In this document: positions 1 through 6,064 of the stretch, in pieces
How the letters are laid out: each line of letters opens with the position of its first letter
Numbering within the stretch: the first letter of the stretch is position 1
DNA from: Syntrophobacteria bacterium
GTDB taxonomy: Bacteria; Desulfobacterota; DSWW01
DNA length: 6,381 nt
Direction of reading: 5' to 3'
Assembly (NCBI GenBank): GCA_030145435.1
Contig: JAQYVQ010000531.1
Span: 1-6,381 of the forward strand
The notes under the pieces: model-generated
What the model was told of the DNA's origin: nothing
Databases searched by the model: none
What the model saw: only the letters and a program-made list of their open reading frames with translations
Position numbers and translations under genes: made by a program

Positions 1-949
1 CGATCACGATGGGCACAAAGATCAGCGCCACGACCAGCATGATCTTCAGGGTGAGCGGGCTCGAGGCCGAATTGAATGCGGTGATGCTGTAATCCGCGTT
101 CAGGGTCGACGGCAGCATGGTCGGATAGAGCCCGGTTACACCGAAGAGGGTGCATCCCACGATCGTGACGCAGGACGCGAACCAGGCCTTCCAGCAGCTT
201 GCCTGGGCAAGGAAGAGGCGCGTCGCCAGGAGGCCGGCCACTGCGGCAAGCGGAATCACCAGGAGCAGGGGGTTCTCCAGATAGTTGTTCCAGAGTCCTG
301 TGGCGAATTTGGTGGCTCCGAGGAAGACGACGGCGACCACGAGCAGCAGAGGCCAGAGCTTCTTCGCTGCGGACAAGGAACGCTGGTGGAGATCCCCATC
401 CGCCTTGATCGCCTGCCAGACGGCCCCGTGGACGAGAAAGAGCAGGACAAAGACGACGCCCGTCAGGAGCCCGTAGGGATTCAAGAGTGTGAGGAGGGTG
501 CCGTGGTATACGCCCTCACCGTCGATCGGGATCCCTTGAAAGATGTTGCCAAAGGCAACGCCCAGGAGCAGGGCGGGCAAGAGGCTCCCGAGAAACGTGC
601 CGAGGTCCCAGGCGGCCCGCCAGCGAGGGCTTTCCTGCTGGTTCCTGAACTCGATCGAGACCCCCCGGAAGATCAGGGCGAAGAGCACCAGCATGAGCGC
701 GGAATACAGGGAGCTGAACATGACGGCGTACATCAGGGGAAAGGCGGCGAACGTGACACCCCCCGCCGTGATCAGCCAGACTTCGTTCCCGTCCCAGAAG
801 GGCCCCAGGCTCTGGTACATGGTGCGCTTCTCTTCGTCGTTCTTGGCAAGGAAGGGCATCAGCATGCCGACGCCGAAATCAAATCCGTCCAGCATGAAGT
901 AGACGGCCCACAGAACACCCCAAAGCACGAACCAGATCGTTTCCAACAT
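1..949 (-). CDS. cydB: Cytochrome bd quinol oxidase subunit II (CydB), 3' end cut off by the window
   Basis: This is the second membrane subunit of the cytochrome bd oxidase, which couples quinol oxidation to O2 reduction to water in the cytoplasmic membrane. CydB holds no catalytic haem in the classical E. coli enzyme but stabilises CydA. The start is ATG at 949, with an AGGAG ribosome site just upstream. Translation gives 316 residues before the window ends, so roughly 25-65 C-terminal residues are missing, judging by usual CydB lengths of about 340-380. Family signatures are clear: MLDGFDFGVGML (residues 19-30, conserved Asp21 and Asp24) and FWDGNEVWLITAGG (51-64). Several hydrophobic segments follow, for example around 60-97 and 160-185. 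The protein is MLETIWFVLWGV at its N-terminus with no cleavable signal peptide. It lies 22 bp after cydA and must be cotranscribed with it. Any cydX-like small subunit would lie outside the window. Confidence 0.97.
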   Translation of the reverse strand, partial: MLETIWFVLWGVLWAVYFMLDGFDFGVGMLMPFLAKNDEEKRTMYQSLGPFWDGNEVWLITAGGVTFAAFPLMYAVMFSSLYSALMLVLFALIFRGVSIEFRNQQESPRWRAAWDLGTFLGSLLPALLLGVAFGNIFQGIPIDGEGVYHGTLLTLLNPYGLLTGVVFVLLFLVHGAVWQAIKADGDLHQRSLSAAKKLWPLLLVVAVVFLGATKFATGLWNNYLENPLLLVIPLAAVAGLLATRLFLAQASCWKAWFASCVTIVGCTLFGVTGLYPTMLPSTLNADYSITAFNSASSPLTLKIMLVVALIFVPIVI

Positions 950-971
950 CGCTTGGCACTCCTTTTTTTTC

Positions 972-2297
972 TTAGTCGCCTGCCTTTACCGGTCGAGGGC
1001 CCTTCCGGGCAAACTGGAAGATGAGATAGTACGCAGCGCAACCCAGGAGCGAGTAGACCAGGATGAATCCGATCAGGCTTGGAAGAACCTGGGTGGTCGC
1101 AATCGGAGAGACCGCGTCCGAGGTCTTCATCAGCTTGTAGACGATCCAGGGTTGCCGCCCCACCTCCGTCACGATCCAGCCCGCTTGTATGGCGATATAG
1201 GGAAGGGGGATGGTGAACAGCATGATCCGCAGATACCACGGATTGTTTTCCAGTTTGTTGCGCAGCAACCATCCGACGCCGGTCAGGAGGAGGAACAGGC
1301 TCCCGAGCCCCACCATGATCCGAAAGGCAACGAAAGTGAGAGCCACGGGGGGCCTTTCATCCGGCGGTATGTCCTTCAGACCCGTTACCTCTGCTTTGGT
1401 GGAGTGGAAGGCCAGAAGGCTCAGCCCGCCGGGGATCGACCCGAACTCGTAAAGGTTCCGCTCGTTCTCTTCGTCCGGTATGAAGAACATTACGAAGGGC
1501 GCATTCGTCTGTGTTTCCCAGTGGGATTCAAGGGCCGCGAGCTTCGAAGGTTGTTTTGTAGCCACCTGCTGTCCCGAAAAATCCCCCATGAGGGCTACGC
1601 CTACGGAAAAGATCAGAGCGAAGTAGAGAGCCAGCCGGAAGGACTTGCCGAAGAACTGTGTGTTCTGCTTGCGCAGAAGGTGGTACGCGCTTACCCCCAT
1701 CACGAAGAAGCCGGCCAGGCAGTAGGCTGCGGTCAGCGTGTGGAGGATCTGAATGGCGGCAAACGGCTGGGTAAGGACGGCCATGAAGTCGGTCAATTCC
1801 GCCCTGCCGGTTGCCTCGTTGATTGTGTAGCCCACCGGGTACTGCATCCAGGTGTTCGCGATGAGAATCCAGACCCCCGAAAGGGAACCGGCAAAGGCCA
1901 CGAGCCAGATCGACAGGCAATGGGCCTTTGGGGAGAGCTTCTTCCAGCCGAAGTGCCAGACAGCGATGAACGTGGATTCCAGAAAGAAGGCCACCGTGGC
2001 CTCGATGGCCAGGAGGGATCCGAATATGTCTCCCACGTAGGCGGAATAACGGGACCAGTTCGTGCCGAACTGGAATTCCAGGGTGATGCCGGTCACGACG
2101 CCGACGGCGAAGTTGATCAGGAACAGCTTGCCCCAGAACTTTGCCATTCGAAGGTAGTCTTCATCGCCTGTCCTGACGTACAGGGTCTCCATGATGGCGA
2201 TCAAGACGGAGAGACCCAGGGTCAGGGGGACGAAAAGAAAATGGAACATCGTGGCCGCAGCGAACTGGAGCCGTGAGAGCATGATCACGTCCATCAC
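972..2297 (-). CDS. cydA: Cytochrome bd quinol oxidase subunit I (CydA), short Q-loop type
   Basis: This is the catalytic haem-bearing subunit of cytochrome bd oxidase, 441 residues, integral to the membrane. Residue numbers match E. coli CydA for the first 260 positions without gaps: His19 (haem b595 ligand), Glu99 and Glu107 (proton path and haem d region), His186 (haem b558 ligand), and Lys252 and Glu257 of the quinol site. Arg326 and Met328 in FRIMVGLG correspond to E. coli Arg391 and Met393. GWIVTEVGRQPW (373-384) is the usual C-terminal signature. At 441 residues against 522 in E. coli, the periplasmic Q-loop is of the short type. The GTG at 2297 aligns exactly with the E. coli start (MMDVI against MLDIV), but the ATG at 2294 is also possible. 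AGGAGG at 2304-2309 serves either. The GTG overlaps the upstream gene's TGA, so translation is probably coupled. Confidence 0.98.
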   Translation of the reverse strand: MMDVIMLSRLQFAAATMFHFLFVPLTLGLSVLIAIMETLYVRTGDEDYLRMAKFWGKLFLINFAVGVVTGITLEFQFGTNWSRYSAYVGDIFGSLLAIEATVAFFLESTFIAVWHFGWKKLSPKAHCLSIWLVAFAGSLSGVWILIANTWMQYPVGYTINEATGRAELTDFMAVLTQPFAAIQILHTLTAAYCLAGFFVMGVSAYHLLRKQNTQFFGKSFRLALYFALIFSVGVALMGDFSGQQVATKQPSKLAALESHWETQTNAPFVMFFIPDEENERNLYEFGSIPGGLSLLAFHSTKAEVTGLKDIPPDERPPVALTFVAFRIMVGLGSLFLLLTGVGWLLRNKLENNPWYLRIMLFTIPLPYIAIQAGWIVTEVGRQPWIVYKLMKTSDAVSPIATTQVLPSLIGFILVYSLLGCAAYYLIFQFARKGPRPVKAGD

Positions 2298-3022
2298 TTC
2301 GTTCCTCCTTTCGTGTTGAGTGTTCTTTCAAGCCTATCCAGGGCCTCCCGGGCCAGATGCCCGGCAGGGCGTTTCACGAGACACTGACCCCTGTACAGAA
2401 CGATCTCTGTTTCTTCGTCTACGAGGGACTCGAGCCCTGACCGAGCCTCGTCGACCTCCAGGATGCCTGCACACCAGGCTGCGAGGCCCTGCACCACCCG
2501 GTCGGTCGATTCCAGGAAAGCGAGCAGGTGCAAGTCCGCGCCATGCTTTTTCATGAGGTCAGGCCTTGCCCCGGAAAGCCGCCCAACCCCGCGCAGGAGG
2601 TCCCGTTGCAAGAAGGGGTTCTCCAGGTAGTTTCCGTCTTCCCGCATGTAGGAAACCAGCATGTGTGCGTATTCTTCCGCAAGGCCTTCATGGACGGCCA
2701 TAATCTCTGCCATGGCCTGAGGGGCGCCCCAACCGCTGCTTCCGGATTCTTCGTTCAGGCTCCACATCAGACGCCGCATCAACTCGCGGGCCTCCTCCAT
2801 GTCGTCCCTTGCAAGCTCGGCCGTCAGCAAGCCCATGACGGAAACGACGCGCCCTTTGCGCTTTTCGTCCCCTTCGCAAAGGGAAGCCAAAAGGGCGCGG
2901 AGCACGCGCTGGCGAGGCCATTTGCGCAATTCGTGCAGGGCAGGATGGAAATCGTCGGCCTCAAGGAGAGCCGACAGCCTCTGCCTGGTCTCCCTTCCGG
3001 TGGTTTCCCTGGGTTTCGTCAT
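2294..3022 (-). CDS. HEAT-like helical repeat protein of unknown function, coupled to cydA
   Basis: A soluble, mostly helical protein of 242 residues with no signal peptide or membrane segment. It looks like an alpha-solenoid (HEAT-like) protein: helix pairs around 13-50, 55-88, 100-125, 136-150 and 162-190, ending in a charged tail. The most distinctive stretch is RRLMWSLNEESGSSGWGAP (83-101), followed by HEGLAEEYAHMLVSYMRED (111-129). From memory this resembles the DVU0298-type family of sulfate reducers, which has no proven biochemical role; I cannot confirm this by search. I chose ATG at 3022 because AGGTGAT lies 10 bases upstream. A TTG at 3058 would add 12 residues but has a poorer site. 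The gene begins 44 bp after the flavodiiron gene and its TGA overlaps the cydA start, so it is embedded in the oxygen-reduction operon. A scaffold, assembly or regulatory role for the oxidase is an inference only. Confidence 0.85.
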   Translation of the reverse strand: MTKPRETTGRETRQRLSALLEADDFHPALHELRKWPRQRVLRALLASLCEGDEKRKGRVVSVMGLLTAELARDDMEEARELMRRLMWSLNEESGSSGWGAPQAMAEIMAVHEGLAEEYAHMLVSYMREDGNYLENPFLQRDLLRGVGRLSGARPDLMKKHGADLHLLAFLESTDRVVQGLAAWCAGILEVDEARSGLESLVDEETEIVLYRGQCLVKRPAGHLAREALDRLERTLNTKGGTK

Positions 3023-3066
3023 GGTTCCCCGGATCACCTGTGGCACGAGGTTCCCCAAGGTCCGGA

Positions 3067-4260
3067 CTACTCCGTTTCCCTGACGGCCTTACCGATCTCT
3101 CGCCCCAGATCGACACACTTGCGGAGGTCTTCGTGGGTGGGCACGTATCTTACCGAGATTCCGGGCCCCACGATCCGGAATTTGGCCTCTTCGAGAACGG
3201 CGTTCATCTGCTTCACCGCCTCCCCGCTCCACCCGTAGGAGCCGAAGACCGCGCCGATCCGATTTGCGGGTCGCAACCCTCTCATGTAGTTCAACATGTC
3301 TGCCATGCGTGGAAGCATCCCATTGTTCAGCGTGGCGGAGCCAAAGATCAGGGCCTTTGCGTCGAGCGCTTCCGTCATGATGTCGCTTCGATGGGTTCCC
3401 TCGAGGTCGAGCAACTGACAGCTGATCCCTTCCTGCACCAGCCCGTCCAGGATCGCCTTGGCCATCGTCTCGGTACTGCGCCACATGGTGTCGTAGATGA
3501 TCAGCGCCTTGGGCTTGGTCTCCTGTCGACTCCAGTGGCCGTAGGCCTCGAGGATTTTCTGAGGCTGGGAGCGCCAGATCAACCCGTGGTCCGGCGCGAT
3601 CATATCGAGGGCAATCCCCATCTCCTGCACGTTTTTGAGAAGTTTCTGGATCAGGGCGGAATACAGAAGGAGGATGTTCGCGTAGTACTTGGCCGCATGC
3701 ATGAACAGTTCGGAGCCATCCACTTCATCGTCGAACCGCTCGCTCGTGGCCCAGTGCTGACCGAAGGCGTCACTCGAAATCAGGAGCCGATCCTCCGGGA
3801 TATAGGAGAACATGTTGTCCGGCCAGTGGAGCATCCTCGTCTCGAGGAATTGGACGGAACGTTTCCCGAGGTGAATCGTGTCCCCCGATTTGACCACTTC
3901 GTAGGGCCAGTCTTCTCTGTGAAAATGGTCGAGCATCGCCTTCTTGCCCATGGCGGAGCAGAAGATCTTCTCCGGCTTCACTAACTCGATCACCTCCGGC
4001 AGGCATCCGGAATGGTCCATCTCCACATGGTTGATGATCAGATAATCGATTTTGGCCGGGTCGGTGACCCCTCGGATGTTGTGAAGCAGATCGCTTCGAA
4101 AGGGCTTCTTCACCGTATCGAACAGGGCGACCTTCTCGTCCATGGCCAGGAATGCGTTGTAGGTGGTTCCCTTCTTCGTTGAATACCCGTGAAAGTCTCG
4201 AATCTCCCAGTCGACAGCTCCCACCCAGTACAGATCCTCTTTGATCTCAACAGATGCCAT
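3067..4260 (-). CDS. fprA: Class A flavodiiron protein (rubredoxin:oxygen/NO oxidoreductase type)
   Basis: A cytoplasmic enzyme of 397 residues that reduces O2 to water, or NO to N2O, at a diiron site using electrons passed through FMN, usually from rubredoxin. The N-terminal metallo-beta-lactamase-like domain (about 1-245) carries the diiron ligands: His78, Glu80 and Asp82 in NHVEMDHSG (with His83 adjacent), His145 in LHWPDN, Asp164 in SSDAFGQH and His225 in APDHG. The C-terminal flavodoxin domain (about 250-393) shows the FMN phosphate loop YDTMWRSTE (256-264) and the flavin loops GSATLNNGM (307-315) and GSYGWSG (340-346). There is no extra rubredoxin or flavin-reductase domain, so an external rubredoxin partner is expected; none is in this window. 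ATG at 4260 is preferred because GGAGG lies 10 bases upstream and homologues begin about here; a 32-residue extension to 4356 would run into perR. O2 and NO preference cannot be told from sequence. Confidence 0.95.
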   Translation of the reverse strand: MASVEIKEDLYWVGAVDWEIRDFHGYSTKKGTTYNAFLAMDEKVALFDTVKKPFRSDLLHNIRGVTDPAKIDYLIINHVEMDHSGCLPEVIELVKPEKIFCSAMGKKAMLDHFHREDWPYEVVKSGDTIHLGKRSVQFLETRMLHWPDNMFSYIPEDRLLISSDAFGQHWATSERFDDEVDGSELFMHAAKYYANILLLYSALIQKLLKNVQEMGIALDMIAPDHGLIWRSQPQKILEAYGHWSRQETKPKALIIYDTMWRSTETMAKAILDGLVQEGISCQLLDLEGTHRSDIMTEALDAKALIFGSATLNNGMLPRMADMLNYMRGLRPANRIGAVFGSYGWSGEAVKQMNAVLEEAKFRIVGPGISVRYVPTHEDLRKCVDLGREIGKAVRETE

Positions 4261-4279
4261 ACGCCATTTCCCTCCGCTT

Positions 4280-4294
4280 ACGTTCCTAGAACGT
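4280..4294. repeat. 15-bp inverted repeat directly upstream of the fprA ribosome site
   Basis: ACGTTC-CTA-GAACGT is a perfect 6-3-6 inverted repeat four bases upstream of the GGAGG of fprA. In RNA it could form a short hairpin (6-bp stem, 3-base loop). In DNA it could be an operator. It has no resemblance to the 7-1-7 box upstream of perR. No U-tract follows, so a terminator is unlikely. Confidence 0.5.
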
Positions 4295-4326
4295 GATGAT
4301 CTCGTACCCTTCCATGTTTCAGTTGA

Positions 4327-4339
4327 GGATGTATCATCC
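4327..4339. repeat. 13-bp inverted repeat spanning the perR stop codon
   Basis: GGATG-TAT-CATCC is a perfect 5-3-5 inverted repeat covering the perR TGA (4334-4336). It is short, weak as a hairpin and not followed by a U-tract on either strand. Chance occurrence is quite possible. It is recorded because it is the second inverted repeat near the 73-bp perR-fprA gap. Confidence 0.3.
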
Positions 4340-4795
4340 CTGCTTTTCGTTGGCAATATCCGGGGGCGCTTTTCTTATCTGTGCGGCAGGGGGTTCACTC
4401 GCTTCGTTTCTGCACGTGGGGCAGAGTCCGAGGAAGTTCAGCCGGTGTCCGATGATCTCGAAATCGGTGTTGCTGCGCACAGACTCTTCGAGGTTTCGCA
4501 GGGGCTCGCCCGGGACATCCTCCACCTCGCCGCAATGTACGCATCGGACATGATAATGATCTTCTGTCGACCCGTCGAACCTTCTTCGGTTGCCCGCCAG
4601 GTCAAGCCTCTGGGCCAGGCCCCACTGCGAGAGGATTTCGAGGTTTCGATAAACGGTACCGAGGCTTATCCGGGGCATCCGTTTCCGCACCGTGTCGTAG
4701 ACCTCGTCGGCAGTGGGATGGGAGTGCAGATTCCTGAGTTCCTCGAGGATGATTTTTCTCTGCCGGGTCATCCTGAATCGTTTATTCGTTGACAT
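4334..4795 (-). CDS. perR: Fur-family regulator, PerR-like peroxide/metal sensor
   Basis: A dimeric winged-helix repressor of 153 residues. The DNA-binding domain (about 8-75) contains HPTADEVYDTVRKR and the recognition region ISLGTVYRNLEIL (43-55). The structural zinc site is complete: Cys85, Cys88, Cys125 and Cys128. The regulatory metal site matches Bacillus subtilis PerR with a constant offset of 11: His26 (37), Asp74 (85), His80 (91), His82 (93) and Asp93 (104). The Asp at the position equal to PerR 85, where Fur usually has Glu, supports PerR rather than Fur. In PerR the two His residues are oxidised when Fe-bound protein meets H2O2. Residues 129-153 form an extra Pro/Ala/charged tail not seen in B. 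subtilis PerR. ATG at 4795 follows an AAAGGAT ribosome site. The gene heads the flavodiiron-cydAB cluster and has a palindrome at its own promoter, so autoregulation and control of the downstream genes are likely. Confidence 0.92.
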   Translation of the reverse strand: MSTNKRFRMTRQRKIILEELRNLHSHPTADEVYDTVRKRMPRISLGTVYRNLEILSQWGLAQRLDLAGNRRRFDGSTEDHYHVRCVHCGEVEDVPGEPLRNLEESVRSNTDFEIIGHRLNFLGLCPTCRNEASEPPAAQIRKAPPDIANEKQG

Positions 4796-4819
4796 GAGAG
4801 CATCCTTTCTAGTTCATAA

Positions 4820-4834
4820 TGAGAATTATTCTCA
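4820..4834. promoter_or_regulatory. Fur/PerR-type operator, perfect 7-1-7 palindrome
   Basis: TGAGAATTATTCTCA is a perfect 7-1-7 inverted repeat centred on 4827. It differs from the Fur-type consensus TGATAATnATTATCA at one base per arm. Read as three hexamers (CATAAT GAGAAT T ATTCTC, 4815-4833), it matches 15 of 19 bases of the classical E. coli Fur box. It lies just downstream of the perR -10 element, at roughly +4 to +18 of the expected transcript, and ends 24 bases before the perR ATG. A repressor here would block perR and probably the whole downstream cluster. That PerR itself binds it is inferred from position and pattern. Confidence 0.8.
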
Positions 4835-4843
4835 ACTGGGACC

Positions 4844-4872
4844 AATTTATACACACGGACTCCGGGTGTCAA
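4844..4872 (-). promoter_or_regulatory. Sigma70-type promoter of perR and probably of the fprA-cydAB cluster
   Basis: On the minus strand a perfect -35 box TTGACA (plus-strand 4867-4872) precedes an AT-rich -10 region TATAAATT (4844-4851). The -10 can be read as TATAAA with a 15-base spacer or TAAATT with a 17-base spacer. Transcription would start near 4838, immediately before the 7-1-7 palindrome. This is the only strong promoter seen upstream of the five minus-strand genes. Confidence 0.75.
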
Positions 4873-4902
4873 CACTTTTCGAAGCGCCGGAGAGCCAAAG
4901 CC

Positions 4903-4932
4903 TGGACCCTGTCAGGCTCTTGCGCATATAGT
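4903..4932 (+). promoter_or_regulatory. Candidate promoter for the hydrolase-prenyl synthase unit
   Basis: TGGACC (4903-4908, 4 of 6 to TTGACA) and TATAGT (4927-4932, 5 of 6 to TATAAT) are separated by 18 bases and point towards the plus-strand hydrolase, giving a leader of about 50 bases. A small inverted repeat, AGTAG-AGG-CTACT (4930-4942), overlaps the -10 and the likely start point. The -35 is weak, so this is a candidate only. It does not overlap the Fur/PerR palindrome, which sits about 70 bases upstream of the -35. Confidence 0.4.
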
Positions 4933-4989
4933 AGAGGCTACTCACGGGTTGACGGAAGACACAAGATGGGAGTCTGCGGAGGGCCAACG

Positions 4990-6054
4990 GTGAATTGGAT
5001 CAAGCGCGCGCAACACCGATTTGGGACGGATTTTGATGAGTTTCTGCTGCACTCGGCAAAGGTACTTCGGATCGTACAGGGAAGGCCGGACGAGCTGGCC
5101 CGAGACCGATTTCGTTCATTGGCCAACTTCTACCTCGGTCAACCGTACGCGGACCGGCCGGCCCGCTTTTTTTCGTTTCCCAGGAAGCCTCCCAAGGCCG
5201 AGATCGTCGAGGAAAGACCTTTCAGTGACGGGAGCGTTCGCACCTACTCTTTCCGTAGCGGTTACACGGTGAGAAACCCGGATTTTCGTGACGAGTACCT
5301 GAACGCAAAGGAGAACCAGACGGCCTACCTGGTGCACTGGAACCACGGCGACAAGATGCGAAATACCATTCTCTGTTGCCATGGGTACTCTCTCGGGGAT
5401 CCCGGGCAGGCGGAGCGGATGTTTCGCGTGAATCGGCTCTACGGTCTGGGGCTCGACGTGGCGCTGTTCATCGCGCCCTTCCACTGGAAGAGGGCCTCTT
5501 CCCTCTTGCAGCGATTCAGTCCTCCCTTCCCCTTCCAGCATCCTGTTTTGGGCCTCGAAGGGTTCGGTCAGGCAATGTACGACCTGTCGAGTTCGTTCCT
5601 GCTGCTCGAAGAGATGGGGGCTTCCCGGATCGGGCTCATTGGGGCCAGCCTCGGAGGCTATGTGGCCGCCCTGTTCGCCTCGCTGACCCGCAAGGCGGAC
5701 CTGGTCACCTTGATCGTCCCTTTCCTCGACTTCCAGAGCCTGCGTGTTCCTGCCGGCCCGTTCTTTCGAGAGGCAAAGAGGGACGAGGGGGGCACGGCCG
5801 TCCAGGAGGAGATCGAGGCCCTGTGGAGAATTCACTCGCCCTTTTCTCATGCATGCAACTTGCCCCCGGAGCGCTGTCTCCTGATCGCATCGACGGGGGA
5901 TCGACTTTGTCCGTTTGAAGATGTAAAAAGATTGTATGAGCATTGGGGAGAACCGCAGCACTTCTTCCTCCGGGGAGGGCACGCCCTGTTCTTTCCGAGA
6001 CGCGGGCGTGGAGAGGCCTGGTACCGGTTTCTGCACGAGCACGGGTTCATCTAG
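4990..6054 (+). CDS. Alpha/beta hydrolase family protein, substrate unknown
   Basis: A 354-residue cytoplasmic alpha/beta hydrolase with no signal peptide. The catalytic set is intact and in the usual order: oxyanion-region motif LCCHGY (128-133), nucleophile elbow GASLGG with Ser220, acid Asp304 in ASTGDRLCP, and His331 in GGHALFF. The roughly 115 residues before the first core motif form an N-terminal region (helical at 1-50, with a charged stretch around 60-110), longer than in minimal hydrolases. PFHWKRASSLLQRFSPPFP (about 163-181) lies where a substrate-covering cap often occurs. I chose GTG at 4990 because GGAGGG (4978-4983) lies six bases upstream. ATG at 4966 (8 more residues) is the main alternative, and the open frame back to 4819 runs through the perR promoter and is probably not coding. 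It ends in tandem TAG-TGA ten bases before the prenyl synthase gene, suggesting cotranscription. Esterase, lipase or peptidase activity cannot be separated from sequence alone. Confidence 0.88.
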   Translation: MNWIKRAQHRFGTDFDEFLLHSAKVLRIVQGRPDELARDRFRSLANFYLGQPYADRPARFFSFPRKPPKAEIVEERPFSDGSVRTYSFRSGYTVRNPDFRDEYLNAKENQTAYLVHWNHGDKMRNTILCCHGYSLGDPGQAERMFRVNRLYGLGLDVALFIAPFHWKRASSLLQRFSPPFPFQHPVLGLEGFGQAMYDLSSSFLLLEEMGASRIGLIGASLGGYVAALFASLTRKADLVTLIVPFLDFQSLRVPAGPFFREAKRDEGGTAVQEEIEALWRIHSPFSHACNLPPERCLLIASTGDRLCPFEDVKRLYEHWGEPQHFFLRGGHALFFPRRGRGEAWYRFLHEHGFI

Positions 6055-6064
6055 TGAGATTCCG

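Noticed and set aside
950..971. Run of eight T on the plus strand between cydA and cydB as a terminator
   Set aside because: No stem precedes it. On the coding strand it is an A-tract leading into the cydB AGGAG site.
386..1024. Plus-strand open frame (212 codons) opposite cydB and the end of cydA
   Set aside because: It is highly charged and lacks motifs. The minus strand carries unmistakable CydB signatures across the same stretch.
1152..2276. Long plus-strand open frame (374 codons) opposite cydA
   Set aside because: It is fully antisense to a cydA gene with every key residue conserved. Its protein is Gly/Glu/His-rich with no recognisable domain, as expected for a GC-rich shadow frame.
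2528..3238. Plus-strand open frame (236 codons) opposite the HEAT-like gene
   Set aside because: It crosses the HEAT-like/flavodiiron gene boundary on the other strand and has no domain. The minus-strand reading has good ribosome sites and operon spacing.
3040..3984. Plus-strand open frame (314 codons) opposite the flavodiiron gene
   Set aside because: It is antisense to a gene with all diiron ligands intact, and the translated protein has no recognisable features.
4261..4356. 32-residue N-terminal extension of the flavodiiron protein
   Set aside because: It would overlap the end of perR, its composition is Ser/Arg-rich and unlike the family, and ATG 4260 has a good ribosome site.
4241..4792. 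Plus-strand open frame (183 codons) opposite perR
   Set aside because: It is antisense to perR, which has a complete zinc site and regulatory site. No ribosome site or family match was seen.
4819..4989. N-terminal extension of the hydrolase (57 codons) back to ATG 4819
   Set aside because: It would start inside the Fur/PerR palindrome and run through the perR promoter. It lacks a ribosome site, whereas GTG 4990 has GGAGGG at good spacing.
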